The translations under genes and the position numbers were made by a program. The notes under the pieces were generated by a model. The model made no database searches. It was not told the DNA's origin and was given only the letters and a program-made list of their open reading frames with translations. This document shows, in pieces, positions 37,282 through 46,322 of a stretch of 64,000 nucleotides of DNA; position 1 is the stretch's first letter; every line of letters starts with the position of its first letter. The stretch is from GCA-2683825 sp965662355 (lineage in GTDB: Bacteria; Planctomycetota; UBA1135; GCA-002686595). Location: NCBI GenBank assembly GCA_965662355.1, contig CBFIHP010000001.1, positions 1 through 64,000 on the forward strand, given 5' to 3'.

Positions 37282-38946
37282 ATGACCTTCCACGCACAAC
37301 TTGCGGCCTGGCTCTCGCTCACCAGCCTGGCCTCGGGACTTCCGAGCCCATCCCAAACACAGCTCCTCGAGGAGGGCTCGCCGGTGATCGGCGTGGGCCG
37401 TCTCGAGACGATCCAGCGCTCCCTGGTCCTGGACAACGGGACGTGGTTCGCACAGGTGGGGACGGACTATCCGACGAGCACCCAGGATGGGGTCGCGCTG
37501 CGTCTTGGCTTTCCCATCCTCCGCGAAGGAGATCCATTGCCGTCCCCGTCTGGGGCACGCGTTCGCACCTTTGGAGGGTGGAACGTGGATGGGGGCGGCA
37601 ACCTCTTCTGGGAGATCGAACTCACGGGTCCCGGGATCATCAATGGCAACCGCCAGGCTCTGTACTGGAACACACGCCTGCTGGCTCGCCAGGCCGGCCC
37701 GACCGGACTGCCGGAATTCCCAGGCTCCAGCTGGAGCGCGTTCGGGGCCAGATTGCCGGGACCCGACGGAAGGCTGTGGTTCACCGCCTCTATCGATGAC
37801 CCTGCGGTGCCCAACCCGCGATCGCTACTGGCGACCACGACCCTGCGGGCGGACGGCTCCGCTTCTCCATTGGAGGTACTGGCCGTGACGGGACGCGAGC
37901 TGGCTGGCGTCGGCCTCGTGCGCTCGGTCGTGCTCCAGGGCACGTCCGCCACCGTCAATGCTCGGGGCACGCTTCTGTGGGCGGGCAAACGGGCCGGCCC
38001 CGTGGAAACGGATGGATTCCTCGCTCTGGGCCTGGATCAGATCCTGGTCGCGGAAGGGGATCCGGCACCCGTGGACGGACGTCGATTCAGCAGTTTCGAG
38101 GGCTGCGAGGTCGCCCTGAACGACCGGGAGCAATACGCCTTCACGTGCCACCTGAACAGCTCTCCCTTGTCACCGGAGGAGATCGCGTCGAACTACCTCT
38201 TGGTCAAGGACGGAGCGAAGTTCGTCCAGGAGGGCGATTCCTTGCCCGCCCTCGGAGCGCCCCTCGACAACCAACCGGAGACCCCGCTCCTGCTCTCGAA
38301 CTCGGGGGATCTGTACTGGGCAGCCAGGCTCAGGAACACCCCCATGGGCCTCGATGGTGCGTACATGCGCAACCACGACGTGTTGATTCGCAAGGGCCAA
38401 ACGTATATCGGCGGGCAGCTCGTCGTCGAGCTCGATCGGAGCATCGATGCCTTTGCCATCAGCCCGAGCGGTCGCTTCTTCCTGGGCAAGGTCGAGCTGC
38501 GGGATACGGGAAACGCACTCGTCATGGTCGATCACGGCGCCACAATCCCTATCCCGGGTTGCGGCGCCGGCGCAGCCGTGCTGGACGTCGTGGGCGGATC
38601 TGCGGTGGCGGGATCGTCACTTCGTATGGCGATGGACGACGCCCAGTCGATTGGAGCACACACCCTTTTCTGTGTGACGAAGGACGCGCGCCTCGACTCT
38701 CGGGGCTGTGGATTGCGCACCCCCCAGGGCGAGCTGTTTCTGAGCTCTCCGATCGTTGCTCTGCTGGCTGGCCCCCTTTGGATCCTCGGCCCGACTCTCT
38801 TCGACGTGCCCATCCCGGCCGAGCTCGGACTGGTGGATTCTGTCTGGCACGGACAGGGCTTCTTTCTCGCTCCGCCCAACGCCCCGATGGGGACGGCGGC
38901 ATGGAAACCGACAAACGGCCTGCGTATCGAGGTGGGTGCCCCATGA
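37282..38946 (+). CDS. Secreted paralogue C, repeat protein of unknown function
   Basis: 554 residues from ATG 37282 (GGAG upstream), which starts a signal peptide; an upstream TTG overlaps the terminator and is rejected. Repeats match paralogue B: LLEEGSPVIGVGRLETIQ, LDNGTWFAQVGTD, ALYWNTRLLARQ, YMRNHDVLIRKGQ and SPSGRFFLG. The C-terminal section has GPLWILGPTLFDV, VDSVWHGQGFFL and ends in PTNGLRIEVGAP. It is followed within 6 bp by the SDR gene, which suggests a carbohydrate-related operon, but the function is unknown. Confidence 0.84.
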   Translation: MTFHAQLAAWLSLTSLASGLPSPSQTQLLEEGSPVIGVGRLETIQRSLVLDNGTWFAQVGTDYPTSTQDGVALRLGFPILREGDPLPSPSGARVRTFGGWNVDGGGNLFWEIELTGPGIINGNRQALYWNTRLLARQAGPTGLPEFPGSSWSAFGARLPGPDGRLWFTASIDDPAVPNPRSLLATTTLRADGSASPLEVLAVTGRELAGVGLVRSVVLQGTSATVNARGTLLWAGKRAGPVETDGFLALGLDQILVAEGDPAPVDGRRFSSFEGCEVALNDREQYAFTCHLNSSPLSPEEIASNYLLVKDGAKFVQEGDSLPALGAPLDNQPETPLLLSNSGDLYWAARLRNTPMGLDGAYMRNHDVLIRKGQTYIGGQLVVELDRSIDAFAISPSGRFFLGKVELRDTGNALVMVDHGATIPIPGCGAGAAVLDVVGGSAVAGSSLRMAMDDAQSIGAHTLFCVTKDARLDSRGCGLRTPQGELFLSSPIVALLAGPLWILGPTLFDVPIPAELGLVDSVWHGQGFFLAPPNAPMGTAAWKPTNGLRIEVGAP

Positions 38947-38952
38947 AGTAGA

Positions 38953-39744
38953 ATGCGTTCGCCGATGAGCGCCCAGCCCCCCACCTCCGAGCAGGATTTC
39001 GACCTTCGCGATCAGGTGGGCGTCATCACCGGGGGCGCCCGCGGGATCGGACTCGCCATCGCCGAGCGGCTCGCTCGGGCGGGAGCCCGCATCGTGATCG
39101 TGGACCGCGACACCAGGGCTTGCTCCGAGGCCCAGTCCACCCTGGAAGCGAGGGGCCTCGACATCGCGACGATGACGATCGACATCACCGATGCGGCGCA
39201 GGTCTCGTCAATGACCGAGGACGTCGTCCGTCAATTCGGGCACTACGAGCTCCTCGTCTGTTCGGCCGGAATCGTGGGACGCAACGCCTACGCATGGGAA
39301 ACGGAACCCGACGAGTGGCGCGAGGTCCTCGAGGTCAATCTGACCGGAACGTGGCTGTGCAATCGAGCTGCCCTCGGTCCCATGCGCACGAAGAACTACG
39401 GGCGCATCGTCAACATCGCCTCGATTGCCGGCAAGGAGGGCAATCCGAAGCTGGGGCCGTATTCGGCATCCAAGGCGGGCGTGATCGGGATGACGAAGTC
39501 GCTCGCGAAGGAGGTGGCGGATACGGAGATCCGGATCCATTCGGTCGCTCCCGCGGTCATCCATACGCCGATTCTGGATCAGGTCAACCAGGAGACCATC
39601 GACTACATGGTCTCGAAGATTCCCGTCGGTCGCACCGGACGCCCCGAAGAAGTGGCTGCGCTCGTGCACTACCTCGTAAGCCCCGAATGCAGCTTCAGCA
39701 CCGGAGCCTGCTACGATGTGTCCGGCGGCCGCGCCACCTACTGA
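38953..39744 (+). CDS. Short-chain dehydrogenase/reductase (SDR)
   Basis: 263 residues from ATG 38953 (a second ATG at 38965 is possible). Classical SDR: nucleotide-binding TGGARGIG at 26-33, NASIAG-type serine region, catalytic YSASK (Tyr170, Lys174), and a C-terminal CYDVSGGRATY end typical of NAD(P)-dependent oxidoreductases. Probably oxidises or reduces a sugar or polyol. It begins the catabolic gene set shared with the isomerase and the Gfo/Idh enzyme. Confidence 0.93.
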   Translation: MRSPMSAQPPTSEQDFDLRDQVGVITGGARGIGLAIAERLARAGARIVIVDRDTRACSEAQSTLEARGLDIATMTIDITDAAQVSSMTEDVVRQFGHYELLVCSAGIVGRNAYAWETEPDEWREVLEVNLTGTWLCNRAALGPMRTKNYGRIVNIASIAGKEGNPKLGPYSASKAGVIGMTKSLAKEVADTEIRIHSVAPAVIHTPILDQVNQETIDYMVSKIPVGRTGRPEEVAALVHYLVSPECSFSTGACYDVSGGRATY

Positions 39745-39775
39745 TAAAGTCGCCGAACATCAAGCCGCGCAAGTC

Positions 39776-39782
39776 GAGGAGG
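39776..39782 (+). promoter_or_regulatory. Ribosome binding site of the isomerase gene
   Basis: GAGGAGG lies 7 bp before the GTG at 39790 and supports that non-ATG start. Confidence 0.7.
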
Positions 39783-39789
39783 AACTCTC

Positions 39790-40704
39790 GTGAAACGGAT
39801 CTCGATCGGATCGTGGGCCTACACCATCGGGCCCTATGCGGACTCACCCGTGGACTTCGAGACCGTCTGCAGCAAGCTCTCGGAGTTGAAGTTCGACGGT
39901 ATCGAACTCGGGGGCTTCCCCCCCCATCCCAACCCAGACGACCTGGCTGCAAAAGAAGAGCGAACAGCACTCGCCGACGAGATGAAGAGCCGCGGCCTGG
40001 CCTTCAGCGGATTGGCCGCGAATCTCTGGGGTGAGCATTTGATCGACACCGACGACCAAACGGCCTACATCGCCGAATTCACCAAGAATTGCCGCTTCTG
40101 CGTCGATCTGGGTATCAAGGGCATCCGCGTCGATACGGTTCAGCCGCCGACCATCATCGATGAGGTGGGCTACGGCGCTGCGTTTCGTCGTGTCTCCGAG
40201 ACCTTCAGGACCTGTGCGAAGATCGCGGCCGACCACGGGCTCTACATGACCTGGGAATTCGAGCCTGGCTTTGCGTTGAACAAGCCCACGGACGTTCTGC
40301 GGATCCTTGATGCGGTCGAAGAATCCAACTTCGGCATCCTGTACGACACGAGCCACGGGCACATGGTCGCAGTCGTCGGCGCGCGACAACCGGGCGACAA
40401 GGAGACCCTGGCGGGCGGCCAAGTCGAGTTCATCGAGAAGCTCAGCGGTCGCATCAACCACATCCACTTCATCGATTCCGACAATACGTGTCACAAGGAT
40501 GCCCAGGGCAACGACGAGACTTCCATGCACCTGCCCTTCGGAAAGGGCCTGGTGGACTTCGATGCGGTCGCTCCGAAGTTGGCGGCTGAAAACACAGGGC
40601 ACGACTGGTGGACGATCGATCTGTGCTTTTGGCCGGACGCATGGAGTGCGACCGAACTCTGCAAGAGCTACATGGATTCGCTGAACGCCAAGTACGGCAG
40701 CTAG
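39790..40704 (+). CDS. Sugar phosphate isomerase/epimerase (TIM barrel)
   Basis: 304 residues from GTG 39790. A TIM barrel of the AP-endonuclease-2 type: start ISIGSWAYTIGPYAD, GIELGGFPPHPNP, acidic metal ligand in WEFEPGF, NFGILYDTSHGHM and HIHFIDSDN. These supply the Glu, Asp and His residues that hold the divalent metal in xylose-isomerase-like folds. The reaction is probably isomerisation or epimerisation of a sugar or inositol-type intermediate. Neighbours on both sides are oxidoreductases. Confidence 0.9.
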   Translation: MKRISIGSWAYTIGPYADSPVDFETVCSKLSELKFDGIELGGFPPHPNPDDLAAKEERTALADEMKSRGLAFSGLAANLWGEHLIDTDDQTAYIAEFTKNCRFCVDLGIKGIRVDTVQPPTIIDEVGYGAAFRRVSETFRTCAKIAADHGLYMTWEFEPGFALNKPTDVLRILDAVEESNFGILYDTSHGHMVAVVGARQPGDKETLAGGQVEFIEKLSGRINHIHFIDSDNTCHKDAQGNDETSMHLPFGKGLVDFDAVAPKLAAENTGHDWWTIDLCFWPDAWSATELCKSYMDSLNAKYGS

Positions 40705-40712
40705 AGGAAACG

Positions 40713-41873
40713 ATGACGAAGCCGCTCAATGTCGCCATGATCGGTTACGGGTTCATGGGCAAGGCGCACTCCAACGCCTACCGCAAGGTGAACCAGTTCT
40801 TCACCGACCTCGAGCATCGCCCGGTTCTCAAGTGCCTGTGCGCCCGCTCGGAGGACAAAGCCCGTGAGTTTGCGGACACCTGGGGCTACGAGTCGGTCGA
40901 AACGGATTGGAAGCGGGTCGTGACCCGTTCTGACATCGATCTGATCGACATCGGAAGCCCGAACATCACGCATGCCGAAATCGCCATCGAAGCCGCACGC
41001 AACGGCAAGTGGATCGCCTGCGAGAAGCCCCTGGCCATGAATGTTCAGGAGGCCCGAGCCATGGCGGAGGCGGTCGAACAAGCCGGTGTACCGAACATGG
41101 TCTGGTACAACTATCGCCGTGTCCCCGCCATCTCTCTCGCCAGGCAAATCGTCGACGAGGGTCGCATCGGCCGCCCTTTTCACTACCGAGCCCAGTACCT
41201 GCAGGACTGGACGATCGCAGAGGAGGTGCCCCAGGGAGGTGCTGCGCTATGGCGCCTGGATGTCGACGTGGCCGGTTCCGGCGTGACGGGCGACCTCCTC
41301 GCGCACTCGATCGACACGGCCATGTGGTTGAACGGTCCGATCGAAAGCGTCGTGGCCTCGACCGAGACCTTCGTCAAGGAACGGCTGCACCAGGAAACGG
41401 GCAGGGTGCAACCCGTAGGCATCGACGACGCCTGCATGTTCCTGGCGCGCTTCGCCAACGGCTCGATGGGCACCTTCGAATCGACGCGCTACGCCCGCGG
41501 CAGGAAGAACTTCAATACCTTCGAGCTGAACGGCGCTGACGGCTCGGTCCACTTCGATCTTGAAGATCCCCAGTACCTCGACTTCTTCGAGTACACCCAA
41601 CCCGGGACCGGCAAGAAAGTAGACGATCACCTTGCAGGCTGGCGTCGCATCCACGTCACGAACTTCGAGCACCCGTACATGGACAAGTGGTGGGTACCGG
41701 GATGCACGATTGGCTACGAGCACACGTTCATCCACGCTCTGGCGGATTTCCTGAGGGGAGTCGAGAGCGGGACGCCGGTGGAACCGGGCTTCCGTACTGC
41801 GGTCGAGACCCAGCGGGTTTGTGATGCCGTGTTGGAATCGGCGCGCTCAGGCAGCTGGCAGTCGCTGGCGTAG
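40713..41873 (+). CDS. Gfo/Idh/MocA family oxidoreductase
   Basis: 386 residues from ATG 40713, preceded by AGAGGAAA; the longer open frame from 40608 lies inside the isomerase gene. The Rossmann motif is GYGFMGKAHSNAYR at the N-terminus, and the family EKP motif appears in ACEKPLAMN. The C-terminal alpha/beta domain has GDLLAHSIDTAMWL. Such enzymes use NAD(P) to oxidise sugars, inositols or related polyols. It is the last gene of the plus-strand catabolic set and ends 26 bp before the convergent dehydrogenase. Confidence 0.93.
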   Translation: MTKPLNVAMIGYGFMGKAHSNAYRKVNQFFTDLEHRPVLKCLCARSEDKAREFADTWGYESVETDWKRVVTRSDIDLIDIGSPNITHAEIAIEAARNGKWIACEKPLAMNVQEARAMAEAVEQAGVPNMVWYNYRRVPAISLARQIVDEGRIGRPFHYRAQYLQDWTIAEEVPQGGAALWRLDVDVAGSGVTGDLLAHSIDTAMWLNGPIESVVASTETFVKERLHQETGRVQPVGIDDACMFLARFANGSMGTFESTRYARGRKNFNTFELNGADGSVHFDLEDPQYLDFFEYTQPGTGKKVDDHLAGWRRIHVTNFEHPYMDKWWVPGCTIGYEHTFIHALADFLRGVESGTPVEPGFRTAVETQRVCDAVLESARSGSWQSLA

Positions 41874-41899
41874 CGATCCGATAGTGCAGCGTGGGGCCG

Positions 41900-43054
41900 C
41901 TACACCAATGCGACCCCCTTCACATACCCAGTCTCCCGATGTCCTCCCCCAAACGCATCAGGCACCGCCTCCAAGCCCGCATACCTGTGGGTCACGAGGG
42001 ACGAAACATCGATCGCAGCGGATTCGATCAAGCCCAGCGCCTGTCGGTATATCGTCGGGCGTCCGTCCGCATCAAAGCCGCCTGAGGCCCCCACAGGTGA
42101 GAGCAGGTTTGGCTCCGCCCATTGAACCTGGTTGAGAGCCTCCATCCCCACGCCCGCATGTCCGTGCCCATACAGGAGCAGGGTCGACTGCTTGCGCACG
42201 AGGCCGGGAATCTGGAGAAACAGGGGGCCCGAGCCACTGGCGTCTACAAGCATCTCGGCGCGGCGACCATGGGTCCGTTCGGCCAATGCGGCGACGAGGT
42301 CTTCGGTCATCGGATCGACGGTGTGGGCCCCGAAGCTCGCCGCGAGCTGGCGCTTCTTGGGATCCGGTTCGCTGACGACAACATCGCCCTGGAAGTCGAG
42401 GACGCGGCGCAGGACCTGCACCCAGAGTAGCCCCGCCGGGCCCGCCCCGCAGATCAGGGCGGTTCGTATGCGTTGGGTCTCGTCCTCGGGCTCCAGGCGA
42501 TAGCGCGTACGACTGGCGCGCAGCATGTCACACGAATGCAGGACGCAGGCCAGGGGCTCGGTGATGGCGGCGAGTGCAGGCTCGAGGTCGGTGCCCAGCT
42601 TGATGGCGTTGAGCGCTGGGATGGCAATGGCCTCGGCCAGGCCGCCCGCCAGGCCCGAGATGCCATGCTCGCGAAAGTCCTCGCACTGATGAGAGTCGCC
42701 CGTGGCGCAGTACTCGCACAAGGTGTCGCGCGCGACACTGTTGCAGTTCAATCCCTGGTCGAGGACGACGCGCTCGCCCGGGTGCAGGTCACCCACGCGG
42801 GCCCCCACCTCCTCGATGACCCCGGTGATTTCGTGGCCCAGAATCTGGGGGCTTGTCTCGAGCGGCACGGGAGCACCCTGGTCATCTCGATGGTAGTTGG
42901 CCTCGCCGGAATAGATGTGGAAGTCCGTGCCGCAAAGCCCGATCGCCTCGGGCCGGACGAGCACGTCGCGCGGCCCACAATCCGGCCGCGGAACGTCCCG
43001 GACTTCGAGCCTTCCCGGGCGACTGAGAACAACGGCGCGCATGGCTTGATTCAT
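41900..43054 (-). CDS. Zinc-dependent alcohol/polyol dehydrogenase (MDR family)
   Basis: 384 residues, ATG at 43054. Catalytic zinc ligands are Cys41 (GLCGTD) and His74-Glu75 (GHE); structural-zinc cysteines are 104, 113, 116 and 124, with an unusual longer first spacing. A GAGPAG nucleotide-binding motif follows. Likely an NAD-dependent sugar or polyol dehydrogenase, matching the neighbouring catabolic genes. It is 10 bp downstream of the pseudouridine synthase gene on the same strand. Confidence 0.9.
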   Translation of the reverse strand: MNQAMRAVVLSRPGRLEVRDVPRPDCGPRDVLVRPEAIGLCGTDFHIYSGEANYHRDDQGAPVPLETSPQILGHEITGVIEEVGARVGDLHPGERVVLDQGLNCNSVARDTLCEYCATGDSHQCEDFREHGISGLAGGLAEAIAIPALNAIKLGTDLEPALAAITEPLACVLHSCDMLRASRTRYRLEPEDETQRIRTALICGAGPAGLLWVQVLRRVLDFQGDVVVSEPDPKKRQLAASFGAHTVDPMTEDLVAALAERTHGRRAEMLVDASGSGPLFLQIPGLVRKQSTLLLYGHGHAGVGMEALNQVQWAEPNLLSPVGASGGFDADGRPTIYRQALGLIESAAIDVSSLVTHRYAGLEAVPDAFGGGHRETGYVKGVALV

Positions 43055-43064
43055 CCGGTTCGAT

Positions 43065-44156
43065 TTATCGAGTAGGAACTCGCGTCTCCAGGAACTGCAC
43101 GAGATCGGGAGCGAGCGGGCTCGTCACTTCGCAACGCTCGCCGGTGCCGGGAGAACTCCAAGCCAAGCGGTGGTTGTGGAGGGCATGGCGCCGGAGCTCG
43201 AGCACGGCGTAGTCGTCGTCGGTCAGCTCGCCCGCGCTCGAACGCAGAAAGATCTCCTCGTCGTGGCCGTAGAGCTTGTCGCCCACGATCGGATGGCCGA
43301 TGGCCGAGAGGTGCACGCGAATCTGATGCTGGCGCCCCGTCTCGAGCACGCAGGCGATGACGGAGTAGTTCCCCACCGTATTCACGACACGCCAGCGTGT
43401 CGCCGAAGGCAGACCGTTCGGATCGACCGTGATCTTGAGGTGGATCCGACTGGCGTGGGCGGGTCCAAGGGCGTGGTCGATACGACCAGACTCCGTGTTG
43501 GGGATGCCGTGGCAGATGGCCAGGTACTCCTTTTCCACCCTGCGCCCCTCGAACTGGCGCATGATGCGGCGATGCACCGCATTGCCCTTGCCGATCAACA
43601 CGATACCGCTGGTCTCACGGTCGAGCCGGTGGCACAGGCGAATCGGCAGCCGACCGTGTCCGTCGATCGGCACGGCCCCCTCGTCGACACCGTCCTTGCG
43701 ATAGCGTGCATGCACGCGCTGGATCAGCGTACCGACCAGGTGCCGTCCACTGGGATGTACCGGCATGCCGGGCGGCTTGTCCACCGCGATGACCTCGTCG
43801 CTCTCATAGAGAATCGAGAGCTCGCCGTCGTTCGTCGGCTCGGGAATGCGCAGCTCGGGCGGAATATGAACGGTGACGCGCGCTCCGTTCTGGAGCACCT
43901 TGCCCCCTCGCTTCTCGATCCGCGCTTCGAGCGGGCCCCGGGGTTTCTCGGGCGCGGGCAAGGCGACTTCGACAAAGCCATCGCGGATCAGGCGCTGGAT
44001 CGACGTGCGCGAACGCCAATGCAGATGGCGGCAGAGAAAGGCGTCCAGTCGAATGGCCACATCGACGGGTCTAAGACCTAAATCACTGGCACGTACCTCG
44101 AGCTCGACGCGATCGGGAGCGAGCGAGAGGTTGCGGTCCTTCGGAAAGATCCCCAC
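43065..44156 (-). CDS. RluA-family pseudouridine synthase
   Basis: 363 residues from a GTG at 44156. An S4 RNA-binding domain (about 35-100, LDAFLCRHLHWRSRTSIQRLI) precedes the catalytic domain with IAVDKPPGMPVHPSG and the active-site motif HRLDRETSG (Asp179). GRQHQIRVHLSAIGHPIVGD follows. It isomerises uridines in rRNA or tRNA. An N-terminal extension of about 30 residues is present. Confidence 0.94.
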   Translation of the reverse strand: MGIFPKDRNLSLAPDRVELEVRASDLGLRPVDVAIRLDAFLCRHLHWRSRTSIQRLIRDGFVEVALPAPEKPRGPLEARIEKRGGKVLQNGARVTVHIPPELRIPEPTNDGELSILYESDEVIAVDKPPGMPVHPSGRHLVGTLIQRVHARYRKDGVDEGAVPIDGHGRLPIRLCHRLDRETSGIVLIGKGNAVHRRIMRQFEGRRVEKEYLAICHGIPNTESGRIDHALGPAHASRIHLKITVDPNGLPSATRWRVVNTVGNYSVIACVLETGRQHQIRVHLSAIGHPIVGDKLYGHDEEIFLRSSAGELTDDDYAVLELRRHALHNHRLAWSSPGTGERCEVTSPLAPDLVQFLETRVPTR

Positions 44157-44256
44157 GGAATAGCAATCTAGGGGCGCGGCGAGGAGACCGAGACCGATAA
44201 CGACCGCCTTCGAAGGTGGGTCCTCGAGGGCGCGGAGGGGCCTTGCGGATGGAACT

Positions 44257-44472
44257 CTAGCTGCGGCGCAGACGTGCTTGCGCGCGGCGGGCGGCCTTCA
44301 GAATGGTTCGCATGCGCTCGCGACGCTCACGACGGCGCTTATCCGAGCGCTTTTCGTGCCAGGTGTTCGCTTTCGCCAGGCGGAAGACACCGCCGTAGTT
44401 GCATTGCCGCTTGAAGCGGCGGAGGGCCGCTTCGAGCGACTCGTTGCTTTTGACCTCGACCTTGATCGCCAT
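44257..44472 (-). CDS. rpsU: Small ribosomal subunit protein bS21
   Basis: 71 residues, ATG at 44472. The sequence starts AIKVEVKSNESLEAALRRFKRQC and ends in Arg/Lys/Ala-rich helices, as in S21. The upstream mRNA has no SD; instead it carries CTCCTCCC. A possible promoter lies at 44516-44543. Downstream on the same strand, after about 100 bp, is the pseudouridine synthase gene. Confidence 0.95.
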   Translation of the reverse strand: MAIKVEVKSNESLEAALRRFKRQCNYGGVFRLAKANTWHEKRSDKRRRERRERMRTILKAARRAQARLRRS

Positions 44473-44515
44473 GGACTGGGAGGAGAAGTGGTAAGACGTG
44501 AAAAATGGGCGTCGT

Positions 44516-44543
44516 AGTATCGGCGCCCCGCGAAAAGGAGCAA
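44516..44543 (-). promoter_or_regulatory. Candidate sigma70-type promoter for rpsU
   Basis: On the minus strand, TTGCTC (44538-44543) and GATACT (44516-44521) are separated by 16 bp, about 45 bp upstream of the ATG. It is only a partial consensus match. Confidence 0.3.
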
Positions 44544-44681
44544 GTCTTTAACGGGAAAACCCGCTTCCCAGGGGCAAGAACGCCCGTCCGCGATCCTCAG
44601 CGTCCGATGCCCGCGAAGCCCGTTTTCAGCCCTACGGGGCGGGATCGGGCAACGACAGACCCAACATGGGTGCCAGCCCTC

Positions 44682-46322
44682 CTATCGCGCTCGGGCAGCG
44701 GCAGGTGCCCCTTTGCGCTGGACGAGATCGGCAAGCGGGATGCGCTGGAAGCACAGGTCCGCCTGACTGCCTTCGTACAGGATCCCGATGGTCCCTTCAT
44801 CGATCATCGACATGCACGAATAGCCACGACCACGGCCTTCGTCCAGCAGCAGACGATGCTGTTTGGGCCATGTCAGACCCCCATCGGGAGAGGCCTTGAT
44901 CATGATGCGCTCCCGCGCGCGGACACTGTCGGGATTGGAGAACAAGAGCCAATTGCCGACGTCCTTGCCGGCTTCGCGGTCAACATCGATCAAGCTCGCC
45001 ATGCACGAGCGGGGCTCGATCAACGCACTCTGGGAGGTCGTGTGCTCTTGCCACGTTCGGCCCAGATCGCGGGTCGTCATCACGACCCGCACGGACTCCC
45101 TGTTGTACCGACAGTTCAACATCAAAACGCCGGGTTCCACCTCGACGACCTGAGCTTCGGTGGTGTCATCGAACGCCCCCGTGCCCACGTGCCAGGTCTC
45201 TCCATGATCCTTCGAGTAGATGATCGTCGAATGCGGCAACCGCTTGTTTTCCGGCGGATCCTGATACTGAGCGGCAAAGACGAGCGTTCCGTCGCGCATG
45301 GTGATGCCCTTGCCCGGCCCCTGAAGAAGGAAACACCATTTCGGGTCCTTCACCTGGGCAGTGATGTTGATCGGGCTCGACCAGGTGAGGCCGTCATCAT
45401 CGCTACGAACCAACATCAACTGCCCGGTTTCCTCGGGCGCGATTCCAGGACCCGAACCGGTCCAGGAACGATTGCCGTGACTCCAGGTAGCGGCAACCCA
45501 GATCACATCTGTCTCGCTGTCGACGAGAACCGCAGGATCACCGATGCCGTCGTAGCGCCACTCGGGGTCGTCACCCATATCCATGATCAGCTTCATGGCC
45601 CCCCACGTCCGACCGCCGTCAGTCGAACGCGACATGCCCACATCGACATCCCCAGGAAGATCGCCTCCGCCGCGGCGACGAACATCATAGACCCCGATCA
45701 AAGTGCCCTTGTTCGTGGTCGCCAGTCCGGGGATGCGATAAGTAGCGACCCCGTCATCGCCTCCCTTCCGCAGCGCCACGCCAATTCTCTGCAGGGAAAC
45801 GGCGTGCTCGAGATCGACCGCCTCGCCATTCGAGAAGGTCAACCGCCCGCAGCGCACGCCGATCCGACGGTCGATGTCGGCCCGCTCGTCGAGGCGGCAG
45901 GCGATCCAGAACTCGTTGCTCCCCGCCTTCAGCTGACAGCTGGACGGATCCAGAGAAAACGCCAGGGGCCCCTTTTCTCCTGGGGCCAAAACGACGACGA
46001 GCTCGCTCGCCGGGAAGCCCCCATTCTCTCCGGACCCGCGATACACGCCCACAGTCGAGACAGCCAGACGATCCAGCGTCCCCTCGAGCGTCACCTGCAG
46101 CCCGGTCAGGGAAACGGCCTCGCTCCCCAAGGTCTCGACCCGCAGCCTCAACAAAGGGCTCGCCTCCTTTCCGATCAATGCCGGCAGGGTCAGCGGCAGT
46201 GCCTCGGCGGTGACGATCTGCTGCCCACGAAACGGAGCGCTCTGCAACAACCCGGAGAACCAAAGGGCACAGATCACGATTCCCACGCGACTCGCCAACC
46301 AACGTTGCCTGTTTCGTTTCAT
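44682..46322 (-). CDS. Exo-alpha-sialidase (GH33-like), exported
   Basis: 546 residues from ATG 46322, sharing one base with the sulfatase stop (TGATG). An N-terminal signal or membrane segment (about 11-28) is followed by a sialidase-associated beta domain (about 40-180) and a BNR propeller. Catalytic elements are YRIPGL (Arg196), VYDVRR (Asp213), TEAQVVEVEPG (Glu), LNCRYN (Arg) and GYSCMSMID (Tyr). Asp boxes: STDGGRTW, SDDDGLTW, SKDHGETW, TRDLGRTW and SPDGGLTW. It should release terminal sialic acids from glycans in the periplasm or outside. Coupling with a sulfatase points to host- or algal-type glycan breakdown. Confidence 0.9.
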   Translation of the reverse strand: MKRNRQRWLASRVGIVICALWFSGLLQSAPFRGQQIVTAEALPLTLPALIGKEASPLLRLRVETLGSEAVSLTGLQVTLEGTLDRLAVSTVGVYRGSGENGGFPASELVVVLAPGEKGPLAFSLDPSSCQLKAGSNEFWIACRLDERADIDRRIGVRCGRLTFSNGEAVDLEHAVSLQRIGVALRKGGDDGVATYRIPGLATTNKGTLIGVYDVRRRGGGDLPGDVDVGMSRSTDGGRTWGAMKLIMDMGDDPEWRYDGIGDPAVLVDSETDVIWVAATWSHGNRSWTGSGPGIAPEETGQLMLVRSDDDGLTWSSPINITAQVKDPKWCFLLQGPGKGITMRDGTLVFAAQYQDPPENKRLPHSTIIYSKDHGETWHVGTGAFDDTTEAQVVEVEPGVLMLNCRYNRESVRVVMTTRDLGRTWQEHTTSQSALIEPRSCMASLIDVDREAGKDVGNWLLFSNPDSVRARERIMIKASPDGGLTWPKQHRLLLDEGRGRGYSCMSMIDEGTIGILYEGSQADLCFQRIPLADLVQRKGAPAAARAR

